Assembly: GCF_000315625.1 (NCBI RefSeq) | Contig: NW_005434671.1 | Coordinates: forward strand, 1,041,170 to 1,105,169 | Source: Guillardia theta CCMP2712 | Taxonomy: Eukaryota > Cryptophyceae > Pyrenomonadales > Geminigeraceae | Length of the DNA: 64,000 nucleotides | Direction of reading: 5' to 3' | Shown: positions 12,420 to 22,253 of the stretch, one piece after another | How the letters are laid out: each line of letters begins with the position of its first letter | How positions within the stretch are numbered: the stretch's first letter is position 1 | Notes under the pieces: model-generated | What the model saw: only the letters and a program-made list of their open reading frames with translations | Database searches by the model: none | Told to the model about the DNA's origin: nothing | Program-made: the position numbers and the translations under genes

Positions 12420-13499
12420 ATGGAGGTCGAGCTCACAGGAATCTTGGAGGATGATGTTCGAACCCTTGTGATCGAGATATTGAATGGAACCCAGGAATCG
12501 CTGCCAAGAGTTACTTCAACTGTAAGTCTCCTTGTCGCTTGTTTGCCTCATGCTTTTCTTTGCGAAGGGAGCTGACCGTTTGTGCACTCAAGATCGCAAG
12601 ATTAGCCAGGACGGGAGTGGAAGAACGAACATCGTTGTTTGAAGGTGAAGCCTTAGGTGCGCTATCTACTCTATGCACCAAGGACAACGAAATCAAGATT
12701 CAAGTTCATGCCGCATATGCAATTTCTGCTCTCGCAAGCAATTTCACTTCGACAATGGATGAGAACAGAGTTTACGCATACGGTGATGTTCAAACAGAGG
12801 CCCTTCAACTGAAGCTTGTCCACACCTTGACCTCAAGCTTGACCTCGTGGCATCCCGAGCTGCAGGCGGCGGCAGCTGATGCGCTGGCCTCCTTGTGTTA
12901 CCGGAACACTGAGGTTCGGAGGGAGATGGGAAGACTGGATGCGTGTCGTTTGCTTGTGAATCTGCTGTACAGCCAACACGTCGATGTTCATAAAGCAGCT
13001 CTATGTGCCCTTCGTGCATACTGCGTTGATCCTGCAAGAGCTCAAGAAATTGAACAGAGGGAATGCTTGTCACAAGTTTGCAAACTTGCCAGGAGCGACA
13101 AAGATGATGTAATCTTCCGCGCTCTCTCCCTTGCATGGATGCTGGCTGGAGTGGACTCGATCAAAGAAAAGCTAGCATCGGAAGAAACCGGCGGCTTCCT
13201 CAAGCACGTTGTCCTTCTGTTAAGATCGAATAACAGGCACGTGAAATCCATGGCCGCCATTCTGCTGCGAAAACTCAGCCTGATTCGAGAGAATGCCAAA
13301 AAGGTCTTTGGTGAGAGAGAACATTTCTGTTGCAGAGCTATGATGCAACTTGGATGACTTGAGTCTAGATGAAGGGGCTCACACCGAGCTGGTCTCGGTG
13401 CTTTTCGATACAGATGACACCACCAAGGTCAACGTCGTGGGATGCTTGCACTTGCTCTGCTCGGAGGAACTTGTTTTGCTTCTTCATGCTCAAGTCTGA
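12420..13499 (+). CDS. Armadillo-repeat protein
   Basis: Exon 1 is 12420-12521 (MEVELTGILEDDV...). A 50-nt intron leads to exon 2 at 12572-13310, and a 58-nt intron leads to exon 3 at 13369-13499. All joins keep frame, giving about 328 residues. Exon 2 is a series of helical pairs with the ARM signature (AAYAISALASN, AAADALASLCYRN, AALCALRAYCVD, AAILLRKLSLI), an alpha-solenoid for protein binding. The start codon lies 282 bp from that of the radial spoke gene on the other strand, so a shared promoter and an axonemal role are possible (radial spoke protein 14 is an ARM protein), but sequence identity to it is not evident. The C-terminus is uncertain: an open reading continues in another frame from 13510 to about 13620 and may be a further exon. 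Confidence 0.75.
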
Positions 13500-13942
13500 T
13501 TCTTGACAGCAGAGACGACAACGAGAGACGATCGCCACGAATCAAGACCTCACAGAGTTTCTTTCGACGACGAGACACGTGCAAAGGAGAGGTGGTAGCT
13601 CTGGTGTCTGTGGTCGCAGCTGAACAACTTTCTTGTAGAAGGGAAAGCCAAGCCGAGCAGCGCGCTAGTCTCGAGCTCCAAGAAGCTTTTCGATCTCCTG
13701 TTCCCTTCCAAAGAAGAAGAGGGTGAGGACAGGTTCTCGCTGAGATAAGTCAAACAGAATGTACATTTTTATTAATCTTAAAGGGCACAAATGGGTTGCA
13801 ATCATCAAAACTGACAACTCCTGACAATGCTTCTCATCATGAGGATACCCTGTTTCAAATCCTCACCACCATGAAGTTCCTACACTCTCACGTTCACATG
13901 TCCAAGGAACATTTAGCTCCAAACCCAGAGCTCTGTTTACCA
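13500..13942. other. Intergenic, between convergent genes
   Basis: This is the shared 3' region of the ARM gene and the zinc-ribbon gene. 13500-13700 keeps some coding-like composition and might hold one more ARM exon. The rest is AT-richer with no recognisable feature. Confidence 0.4.
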
Positions 13943-14524
13943 TTAGAAATCAAATAGAGCATCCGCTAGCAGAAGGCCTCCTACAAGATTTGCCCATCAG
14001 ACAGAGTCATTCGAAACAATCAAAACTCACCGAGAGCTCCTGCTCCAGCAGCGAGTGCGGTACTGCCTCCCCCTGAGTTGGCTGGGCGGCCATAGTAGGT
14101 TGGACCAGGAGCATACTGCTGACCAGGAGCATACTGTTGATACTGCTGACCTGGTTGAGGCAGGGGAGCGAAAACGAAGCCACCTGGCTTAGCTCCAGGG
14201 GGGACTTGAAACTGTGAAACTTGACCAGCCTGGGGGTACCCTTGAGGGACAGTGACACTCATGACTTGTCCAGGACGCGCCTGCGAATCTTCAGAGGGGA
14301 AGGCCAACACAAACAACCCTCACGTTGTAAGGAAGTTGAACTTTGAAGGTTCCGGGTGGACAGCTTGGTTGCTGCTGCTGCTGCGGCTTTTGCAACTTCT
14401 GCGTCATCTCATACGAAGGAGGCGCAGAAGGCTTGCCCGTAGCCACTTGCACAGGTTTGCCGCAAGAGGAGCAGAATTTAGAGGCATCTGGCAGAGACTG
14501 CCCACAGTTGGCACAGAACACCAT
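13943..14524 (-). CDS. Small zinc-ribbon protein with Pro/Gln/Gly-rich tail
   Basis: ATG at 14524 opens with MVFCANCGQSLPDASKFCSS and then CGKP, a classical CxxC...CxxC zinc ribbon at residues 4-22. A middle segment is PSY/Gln-rich. After an intron (donor at 14323, acceptor TTCGCAG) comes ARPGQVMSVTVPQGYPQAG, a tail of GQQYQQYAPG repeats and a Gly-Ala stretch (STALAAGAGALG). A last exon ends GLLLADALFDF and stop at 13943. The final Gly/Ala-Leu motif could be a short membrane-interacting glycine zipper. The frame remains open upstream of 14524, where a hydrophobic segment (TIACILTILLLLAEA) would form a signal anchor if an earlier ATG at about 14608 were used. I prefer the start at the zinc ribbon because such proteins usually begin there. 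Confidence 0.7.
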
Positions 14525-15513
14525 CTTGAATCGAGGTAACGCTTCTGCCAACAAAAGCAGAATCGTCAGAATACATGCAATCGTTGTGGTTGCCGAGTTC
14601 GAGGCCATGCTCTGACACATGTCTAGGTCTCAGGTCATGTACTTGAAAGAAGAAGGTTGACAGCTCAAAATGGCGTGGGTGGAACACAGGCCAACGGGAT
14701 CATTCTTGTACACAACAAAAAACCTTCAACAAGAGCAAAAGCAATCAAAACAAAAAATAAACGGAGCATCCTCCAATGCACAAGACAAGAAAGGAATATT
14801 AAGATGAAATCAGAGCATCATCGGGGAGTGAGTGGTCCACGAAACAAGATCTAGGAATCGCCATGGATGGGAGGATAAGATTGAGGGTAACGTTCGTTCC
14901 GCCATCATGGTGGCTATACAATCGCAATCGCGGTTTCGCTCCGGCAATAAAGGTTGTTTTCCGTTTTAAAATTATAATAAATGTTATTGTTAGTACAGAA
15001 ACGATAATTTTTATAATTAGTATGAGACCTCACTATACTACAACATGTTAAAATTTGAACCAGGATATTTACATGTATATTTGTTTGAAGTCTTGTGTAA
15101 AATAGTACTAGTATTAGATTAGTGATCGCATCCAAAAACGGAACCATTTGTACCAATACTCACAAACCAATCTAATTCTATAATTACTTTTGTAAAGTAC
15201 GGCTTTAGGACGGCATGAAACCATCGCAATTGCGACAAATGTAACTGCCATAATGTAACGGTCGAGAGTTAGACGTAACGTCTTTTCGGCACCATGCGAA
15301 TGTCCCTTCATACCGGGTGGCGCTAGGAAGGGAGAAGGCGGGAGGATGCGCGGGAGAGGAGGTGAGAGGAGGTCAGCAGAGAAGTGAAGAGTTGAAGGTA
15401 GCGGCTGGAGGGAGCGAGCTTCGGTCGTCAGGAGAGGATCGCCCAAGTGTTGCGGCTGATGCTAAGACTCTGAAGCTGGACGTATGCGACGATAACAGGC
15501 GATTCCAGCGACC
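14525..15513. other. Intergenic AT-rich spacer
   Basis: Nearly 1 kb separates two divergently oriented genes. 14740-15250 is AT-rich with no open frame of interest. TAGTACTAGTATTAG at about 15103 resembles TACTAGTATT motifs at 34063 and 35436. 15320-15500 is purine-rich and probably the 5' UTR or promoter of the receptor-like gene. Confidence 0.45.
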
Positions 15514-18385
15514 ATGGCGTTTGAAAGATGGTCATGGTGCTCGTTCACCATTCTAGTCTTCCTTGCTGCATGTGATGGTGAACAGATGTGCCCTGCTCCA
15601 GACACAACGCTGGTTTGCTCCAGATGCCCCAATGCCTGCCCAGGCCCTGAATGCGCTCAGCTTTCATACGGGTCGAAATGTGCAGGAGGCAGTTGGCTGA
15701 ACATCAACTCAACTTTCATGAGCCTGAACTGTGCTCCTCCGCCAGGATTGCCTGCAGAAAAATATCCTGCGCCTCTCATAACCAGTCCACAAGTCAAAGT
15801 GCCCCTTTCATGCGAAGGTCAGATCAAGAAGGGTTTGTGGCCTTTCGACGCTGACAACATGACTTTCTCATTGGAGACCATGTTTCAAGTCGACTCGTCG
15901 CAAACAGCAGACGTCTACACATCCTGCCTAGAAGTCTCTCTGCAACCAACGGAGTCAGGAGCTTCGGATCTTGTCAACACTGACGAGGCCCTCGCGTGCC
16001 CCGTGACGTCTTCGCAGCTGGCCTCGTACGCATACAGTGGTCTTAGTCTTTTTGTGTGTCTCGGAACGAAGCTTTCGCTGGATCCTTACTGTCGTCAAGG
16101 CCGCTGGGTGGAGGTGATCACAGGAGCTTGCGTGGGGGAGAGAGTCTTCGGGGACATCGAGCTGACCGACCCCGGTACGAGGCTGCTGATGCGAGTTGGT
16201 GGTCCTACCAACATCACTGGATGTCAGACCAAGTGGAAGGCAGACGTGACAAGGACTAAGGGAGGATGCAGGTCGCTGCATCAGGGGTATGGGAGCTGCT
16301 GTATCAGCTCCTGCGTTAGAGGATATAGGTTGTTGCCCAACAGTTGCCAGTGCATTTGCCCTGCCGGATATGCTGGAATTCTATGCGAGAAGACTGAGCC
16401 GCATTTGGACATTGTCTTGACCGTCTTCAACATCACACAAGCTGATTGGGTTGTTTTGAACACAAACAGCATCGGCAAAGGACAGATGCAGAACCAGTAC
16501 AAGGTCGTCTCCGCGATTGCTGATACTCTCAGTATCCCGCGATCTCGTGTAGAGTTCGGGTGGGCCGATGCACCAGCAAGTCGACGAAGGGAATTCTCCT
16601 CTGAATCTCCAGCAGGAAGCCAAGTCTCGGTAGCGGACCCAGGAAGACGTGCTTCCCAGCGCTGCGACTCGCCTGATGTTTCTGTTGCCAACAGCAGGGG
16701 CATATCGATGTTGAAGATTCGTTTGCTTTCCACGTTTGAATATGAGCTGCCTCTCCTCAGTCAGAAATTCAGTGCCAACGTCGAGAGTGGCGCATTTGAA
16801 AACGCCTTCGGTGCATCGGGCCTGTACATCTGTATCATATCCTCTCAAATCACATTTTACAACGCGTTTGCGTATGAGTTGCAGTCCAAGACTTTGGTGC
16901 AAAAAGCACAAGGCATAACCATAAGTGACGTGATTCTGATCGTTTTTAGCATCTTGGGAGCTCTGACTGCACTGTTCTATCTTTTCTTGTACTACATGAT
17001 TCATCGATCTCATACAAGGGACGCTACTGAGCATCTTCGCAAGTACAAGCCGGTTCAGCCCCTGTTCTCGCAAGCTCTGGGCTGGAGCTTTGCTCACCCA
17101 ATAACGAAAGAGGTCATCAAGCTGCCGAGCAGTGTCAGCAGGATCCTGGAGAACGCCTATATATTTGATTGGTTGCAAGATGGTAGGACCAACGTGAAGC
17201 TCACGGTCCCACTGCAAGGCAAGTGGATCGCAGACTTCAGTGAGATGAGGGCGTACGAGACGCTGCATACCTCCAAGTTCGCCATCACTAGGATAGTTGA
17301 CGCCATCACGTTCGGGCTGGATGCCTCGGCTCTCCCGCAAGACCACTTTTACGATGACAGGACGATCTCCGTCACCGAGGTGACCAGCTACGATGAGAGC
17401 AGAAACATCGGACAGGTCAGGAAAGTGATTTCTTACAACGGAAAACTGCGGGAGCTTAAAGTTGATCGACCGTTCATCGTCATCCCAACCATCGGATGTC
17501 AAGTGCAGCTAGGAGGCAAGTCAGGGCTGGGATACTACAACCTGCTGCCGCCTGGGATGGACGTGTACGAGCTGGACAAGTTTGCAATTCCGCCGAAGCC
17601 TTCAGTCGCTCATCGCAAGAGGATGGAGAATTGGTTGCACGAGACCAGGGAGGTGGCGCGAGGGCGACTGGCGGAAGAGATTCACTATCCCACCTCCCGC
17701 CCTCTTCCACCTACTGCGCAGGCCAACCTACAGTCCATGGCCGCTCGAATGAAATTGGCCCAGCAGGCATCGGGCGAGGTTGAAGCGCAGGACCCGAAGC
17801 ATTCAGAGGAGCTCGTGCAGATGTCAGGGAAGGAGCTGCGTGACTGGCAATCGAGGCTGCACGAAGATTATGTGAGGAGCCGAGACGCCAGGGACAAGAT
17901 CCTGGCGGTGCTGAACATGTTGCTCCCTCCTCCTCCTCTGACTTTCTTGGTCCGCAGACAAAGAGAAGAGATAGGGAGAGGATGCAAATCCACAGCGCCG
18001 ACTCGCTCACTCAGATCCGAGACCAGGTGAGGGTGTGGGCGAGAAGGTCGGTGGAATGACGATACCCGCAGGTCTACCTGAAGGAACTCTTCAACCCGGA
18101 CTCAGGGCAGGAAGTCCTGCAGGAGGTTGGGGTGCGGGACGCGTCTGCTGAGAATAGGGTGAGCTTGCAGAGGATGGAGTCGACGATGCGAGACTCCTCC
18201 GCGAGCTCGAGCCTAGTGCTTCCTCGTCAGACGAGCGGCAGGGGGTCGTTCGCTTCGCGCCTGCAGCAGGTGAGGAGGGAGGCAGGGAGATTGGCGCGTG
18301 ATCATGACCATGGCAGATGGCGCGTGCTAGCGGTATCACCAAGGTAACCAACAGAGAGGTTGTGGAGGATGAGGTAGCAGTCTAG
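15514..18385 (+). CDS. Receptor-like single-pass membrane protein with Cys-rich/EGF-like ectodomain
   Basis: Four exons: 15514-17907, 17958-18026, 18072-18269 and 18317-18385. All joins are phase 0 and give 909 residues. Residues 1-23 are a signal peptide (SFTILVFLAACDG). The ectodomain to about residue 465 has many cysteines and NxS/T sites. An EGF-like loop CxCxxxxGYxGxxC lies at about residues 277-291 (CQCICPAGYAGILC), followed by a region with a long hydrophobic strand pattern. A transmembrane helix spans about residues 470-495 (ISDVILIVFSILGALTALFY) and is followed by a basic stop-transfer RSHTRD. The cytosolic tail of about 410 residues has a folded-looking part (ITKEVIKLPSSVSRILENA) and a Ser-rich end. 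No kinase motif is present. I do not recognise the family. Confidence 0.8.
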
Positions 18386-19470
18386 CCTCGTGTGTAAATG
18401 TATATTCTTCTTCCGTCCCCTCGGGAGCTACGGGAGCCTTGCTCTGGATCCCAGCACATCTCTGCTCCTCTCACCGTCTCCTCCCTCTCATCCTCCCCCT
18501 GTCCTTCCACACATCCTGCTCCTTTGCTCGGCCATGTCAGTTTCCCAGCACTGGAAATGCGCAGAGAATTGAGAGAGGCAGGAACAGTTGAAGAATGTTG
18601 AACTCGAAGCACTCCGTAGCTCAAGACTCCGAGACTCGGATGAATGGGAGGGACAGAGGGAGAAGGGGAGAGGTCATGTGCAAGCGGAGCAAGGCAAGAC
18701 ATTATAAACCTACAATATGTACATCAAGATTGTAGCGAAGAACCGGTTTGAGGCCAGAAGAAAGGAGGGGGGGGGGGGGGGGGAAGGGGGGCCGTGACAA
18801 AACAACTTGGCATTTTCCCGGGCCGGGGGGGGGGGGGGGGGGGGNNNNNNNNNNNNNNNNNNNNNNNNNNNNNNNNNNNNNNNNNNNNNNNNNNNNNNNN
18901 NNNNNNNNNNNNNNNNNNNNNNNNNNNNNNNNNNNNNNNNNNNNGGTTCTTTTGCCCATCATCATGCTGTAAGGCCGCGTGATTGTAGTTTGTTTGAATG
19001 ACCTCATGCTGTCAGGGGAATACAGACCAACGAAATGATCAGAGGTGAATGTTCTTGGCTCTTTCTTTGATCCTGACAGTTTTGCAGTGAGTTGTCGACG
19101 CGACTCGGTAGGTTACGATGATCTCAGTGTGCTGGGTCTTTTACGTGTGATTTAGGAGTGCCGTGGGACCATACCATCCGCGAACCTGCATCCGAAGTTT
19201 CTTCTCCAAATGAAACTCCGGTAAGAATGATTCTTTTGTTTCCCTCGTCGTGATTGTAGTCTGAGTGTATGTCCCTGATCTAGTTGTTTTTTGAATACAT
19301 TCTTGTCCCCGTTCTCGCCCTTCGAATTCCTGTCTTGTGGGGGTTGGTTCGGCTCTAGATCCATCCTGTCGTCCTCTGCGGTGTCAGGAGTCAGTATAAG
19401 GAAGCTCTCGTGCTCTACACTCACTTGCTGCACGTCCCTCCTCCCTCGAGGATCCGCCATGGCTGCCGCA
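18386..19470. other. 3' spacer containing poly-G, the gap and non-coding sequence
   Basis: 18400-18700 is pyrimidine-rich and 18760-18844 G-rich, followed by the gap. 18945-19470 may hold 3' UTR or a last exon of the minus-strand TBC gene (the frame around 19290-19420 is open), but nothing is conserved enough to call. Confidence 0.35.
18845..18944. other. Assembly gap (100 N)
   Basis: Exactly 100 N follow a homopolymer G run (18769-18844 is almost all G). This is the usual scaffold-gap placeholder where sequencing failed in poly-G. No reading frame crossing it can be trusted. Confidence 0.97.
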
Positions 19471-20366
19471 GACGAGCCGATGCTCCGAGAGAAGCCGCCG
19501 GCCTGCCATGACGCTCCATTGGTGACCTGGTGGGTGAAGTAGGGGATGGAGGATGAGGAACTTTGCAACGGCCCTGGCAGGGAGGTCAGGAGGAGACTGA
19601 TGGCAGGTCGAGTCGCAAGAGCTCACTGGGCTCAGCGACGGTGGAGAAGGAAGGGGAAGCAGCTGAGACCGTCGCTGTCCTCGGGTAGGAGGGGCCCGCT
19701 GACATGTTGATTGGGCGGTGGGTTTGCCAGGTCTGTCCAGAGCTTGGGAGGTACTGGCAAGAGGAAGGTGACGGGAGTCGAGGAGAAGCTTCTCCTCTCC
19801 TCACCTGATGACGGAGGGGCGGCTGGGGTTCGTTGACTCGGATGAAGATGCCGGGAGGAGGAGGAGCATAGAGAGGACGCGCGTAGGTCTGGGGAGCATA
19901 GGGGGGGTACATGCGGCCATCATAGCGATCGGGAGGCGGAGCTCGGCCGGAGCTTGCAGCCCGTTCAGCCTGCAAAGAGGAGGTCAAAACCCCAGCGCCA
20001 TTCCCCCTCCCCTCCCAGCACCAGCAGAGCCCCTGCTGGTCGAGCGCGGTCTTCTCTCGGGGCCTGGGGAGCTGGGGAGCTGCTGGGGACAGCACCTGCA
20101 CGACGAGAACTCTGAGAGCGGAGGAGGAACTCATCCGCCTCAGGAGCAGCGTGTCCTTGCATGCTCGTCGCCTGTCCCGAGAAATCGCTCGCATGCACCT
20201 GCACGCATGGGGTGAGGAGGGGAACAGCCGGTGGGCTGCCACTGACATTGTAGAAGGGACGGGGGGCAGGAGGAAGCGGCCTCGTTTCAGCCTCAGGTTC
20301 GATCAGAGGGCTGTAGGATAGGAAGAGATCGATGCTCGCTGTCCTCCCCGGGCCCATAGCCAACAA
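19470..20366 (-). CDS. Probable Pro/Ser-rich C-terminal exons of the TBC gene
   Basis: Three to four open segments with donor and acceptor sites continue in the same direction: 20366-20130 (GPGRTASIDLFLSYSPL), 19975-19807 (Tyr/Pro-rich, YAPQTYARPLYAPPPPG), 19725-19600 (INMSAGPSYPRTATVSAAS) and 19560-19420 (TNGASWQAGGFSRS). They predict a disordered, proline- and tyrosine-rich tail. Joining them to the TBC exon needs a 25-nt intron (20364-20388), shorter than any other I infer here, so they might instead be a separate small gene. Confidence 0.4.
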
Positions 20367-20388
20367 CCTGAGCCAACCGCCCCGTTAG

Positions 20389-21900
20389 CTACCAGCAGGC
20401 CACAGGGCCTCCTCCTCTGTATCTCAACCTGCCGCTTCTATCCATGAGGGTAAGAGACATGGACGGGAAGAGGTCCCCGAGTCGAGATCGTATCCTCGCC
20501 TTCCCCACCAACTGAAAGTCCTCCCCGTCCCTGTCGTTGCACAGGAACAACACGATCATGATGTCCCTCTCGTGGTTGTCCGTGACGTGATGTACGTCCC
20601 CGGACGCCGCGGCCTCCCGGCTGTAAGTTTGCAGCAGGACCGACGAGGAAGCTGGGTGCTGGAGGAGCGACGCGTCCTCCATCGGCGGCGCTTCTCCTGG
20701 GTCCAGGAACAAGATGCAGCCATGCAGGCGCCTGCCTGGCGCAACGGCAGGCAGGGAATGCAAGCGCAGAATCTTCATGACGATCCTGTTTTGACCCTTC
20801 AAGAAGGTCTGGGGGATGTGGTAGGCCTTTGCCTGCATGCTGTGGGTCCCATCGTCATGCCAGGAGGAGGAAGATGGTTGCCTGACTTGCTGAGAAACCT
20901 GCGGCGTATTCCCCTTGTCAACTTTCTGCACAGGAAATTTCGAGCGAGCGGAGGAGCGATACGCTTCGAGACGAGGGAACTTGAACTGCGAGAACTTGAA
21001 GAGGCCCTTGATCTCATGCCGCGAGCCTGTCTCGTTGTTCAGGATAGACATCGCCTCCTCTGCGTCTTGACATGCAAGCAGCCGCTTCTGAACCTTGCTG
21101 ATGAAGGCCATGGATACTCGGAAGAGACAGCCGCTGTTTGAAGAGAAGAGCTTGTCGAGGATCTTGAGGATCATACTCTGGTCAAAGACCACGGTGAACA
21201 AGCTCAGGAACCATCTCGTCGCAGGAATCTCCAGAGGAAGCTCCAGCTCCTGAAGTTTCCTGTGGACCTTAGGAAACGTCTCCACAACGAGGTTCTGCAG
21301 AACGAGCAGGTCCACACGCAGACCATGCATGTCCTCAGTGTAGTAATCTGGTAGGTAGTCTTCCACGATGCAACTGAGAATCCAAAAGGCGTCCTCCTCC
21401 TCCATCACCATGAGCAGCGTCCCCACTATGAAGTTCATCGACTGACAGTACCCTATCCTCGGGTTGCGCAAGCTGTAAGCACAGAGCACCCTGCGAAGGG
21501 GTCGAAGAAGGGGCCCATCTTGTCCTACCGTCTGACCTGCTTCTCCTGGACCCCTTGGAGGATCCGAGTCCTGAGTAACTTTGCGAAAGAGGGGGTTAGC
21601 AGGAAAGGTCCTACCAATGTCCTTGTCAATCTGCTTGAAGTGCATCATTCTCCTCTCCTCAGCATCTGCGTCGCACATCCCCGCCCATCTCCCATCTTCA
21701 TGCCCACTCGTCTCATTCAGAGCACCATCGCCCTGAACGCTGGCTTCACTGGGCACCCTCGCCAACAGCTCGAGGTACCCTTCGGAAGCCCTTTGCTTCT
21801 TCATGGTGAACCTGCATGCTTGCTTCCAGGAGAGCACGCGTGCCTTCTCTCTCACTCTGCCTTCCATCACGTTCCTGGCCTTCTCTTCTCTCTCTGCCAT
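20389..21900 (-). CDS. TBC-domain Rab GTPase-activating protein
   Basis: This is one long exon from ATG at 21900 (MAEREEKARNVMEG). The TBC signature motifs are present: IDKDIGRTFP, in which the Arg is the catalytic finger of the IxxDxxR motif, and RNPRIGYCQSMNFIVGTLL, in which YCQ supplies the glutamine finger. They are followed by EEDAFWILSCIVEDYLPDYY and RWFLSLFTVVF. Both catalytic fingers are intact, so GAP activity on a Rab is expected. After the TBC domain (residues about 85-330) comes a basic linker and a beta-rich region (RIVMKILRLHSLP ... LVGKARIRSRLGDL) resembling a C2-like fold. The frame stops just after 20389. A 25-nt GT-AG segment there would join it to the proline-rich exons downstream, which I list separately. 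Confidence 0.82.
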   Translation of the reverse strand: MAEREEKARNVMEGRVREKARVLSWKQACRFTMKKQRASEGYLELLARVPSEASVQGDGALNETSGHEDGRWAGMCDADAEERRMMHFKQIDKDIGRTFPANPLFRKVTQDSDPPRGPGEAGQTVGQDGPLLRPLRRVLCAYSLRNPRIGYCQSMNFIVGTLLMVMEEEDAFWILSCIVEDYLPDYYTEDMHGLRVDLLVLQNLVVETFPKVHRKLQELELPLEIPATRWFLSLFTVVFDQSMILKILDKLFSSNSGCLFRVSMAFISKVQKRLLACQDAEEAMSILNNETGSRHEIKGLFKFSQFKFPRLEAYRSSARSKFPVQKVDKGNTPQVSQQVRQPSSSSWHDDGTHSMQAKAYHIPQTFLKGQNRIVMKILRLHSLPAVAPGRRLHGCILFLDPGEAPPMEDASLLQHPASSSVLLQTYSREAAASGDVHHVTDNHERDIMIVLFLCNDRDGEDFQLVGKARIRSRLGDLFPSMSLTLMDRSGRLRYRGGGPVACW

Positions 21901-22253
21901 CGTCACTCCGCCATCATCCCGCCATCATCGTCCAACCATGCGCCTCGTGGTGCATGGCAGCGGGCTCACGTTACAAGAGGGCCAACCCCTACAAATCGTT
22001 TTCACTCAAAGATTCCTCCTGCTATTCCCCCAGTCACCCGGCCTCCGTCCCGCTGGGGCTGTCGGGGCCCCGCCGGACCGGGTCACAATAACGAGGCCAA
22101 CTCGAGTACGAGATTCTACGGGCATGCACAACTTCTGACACTGCGAGTCTAGTTTTCAGTAAAGAGATGTCTGCTGGAATATCACCATCCACATCATCTT
22201 TTAATACTTATTTCATTTCGTTTTTCTTCGGCCCTCCTTACTCAGTTGTCTCC

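Noticed and set aside
16381-17502. 373-codon minus-strand open frame opposite the receptor-like gene
   Set aside because: The plus strand has signal peptide, EGF motif, transmembrane helix and matching splice sites; the antisense frame has no family features.
18748-19007. Open frames spanning the N gap
   Set aside because: They are built from homopolymer G and unknown bases.
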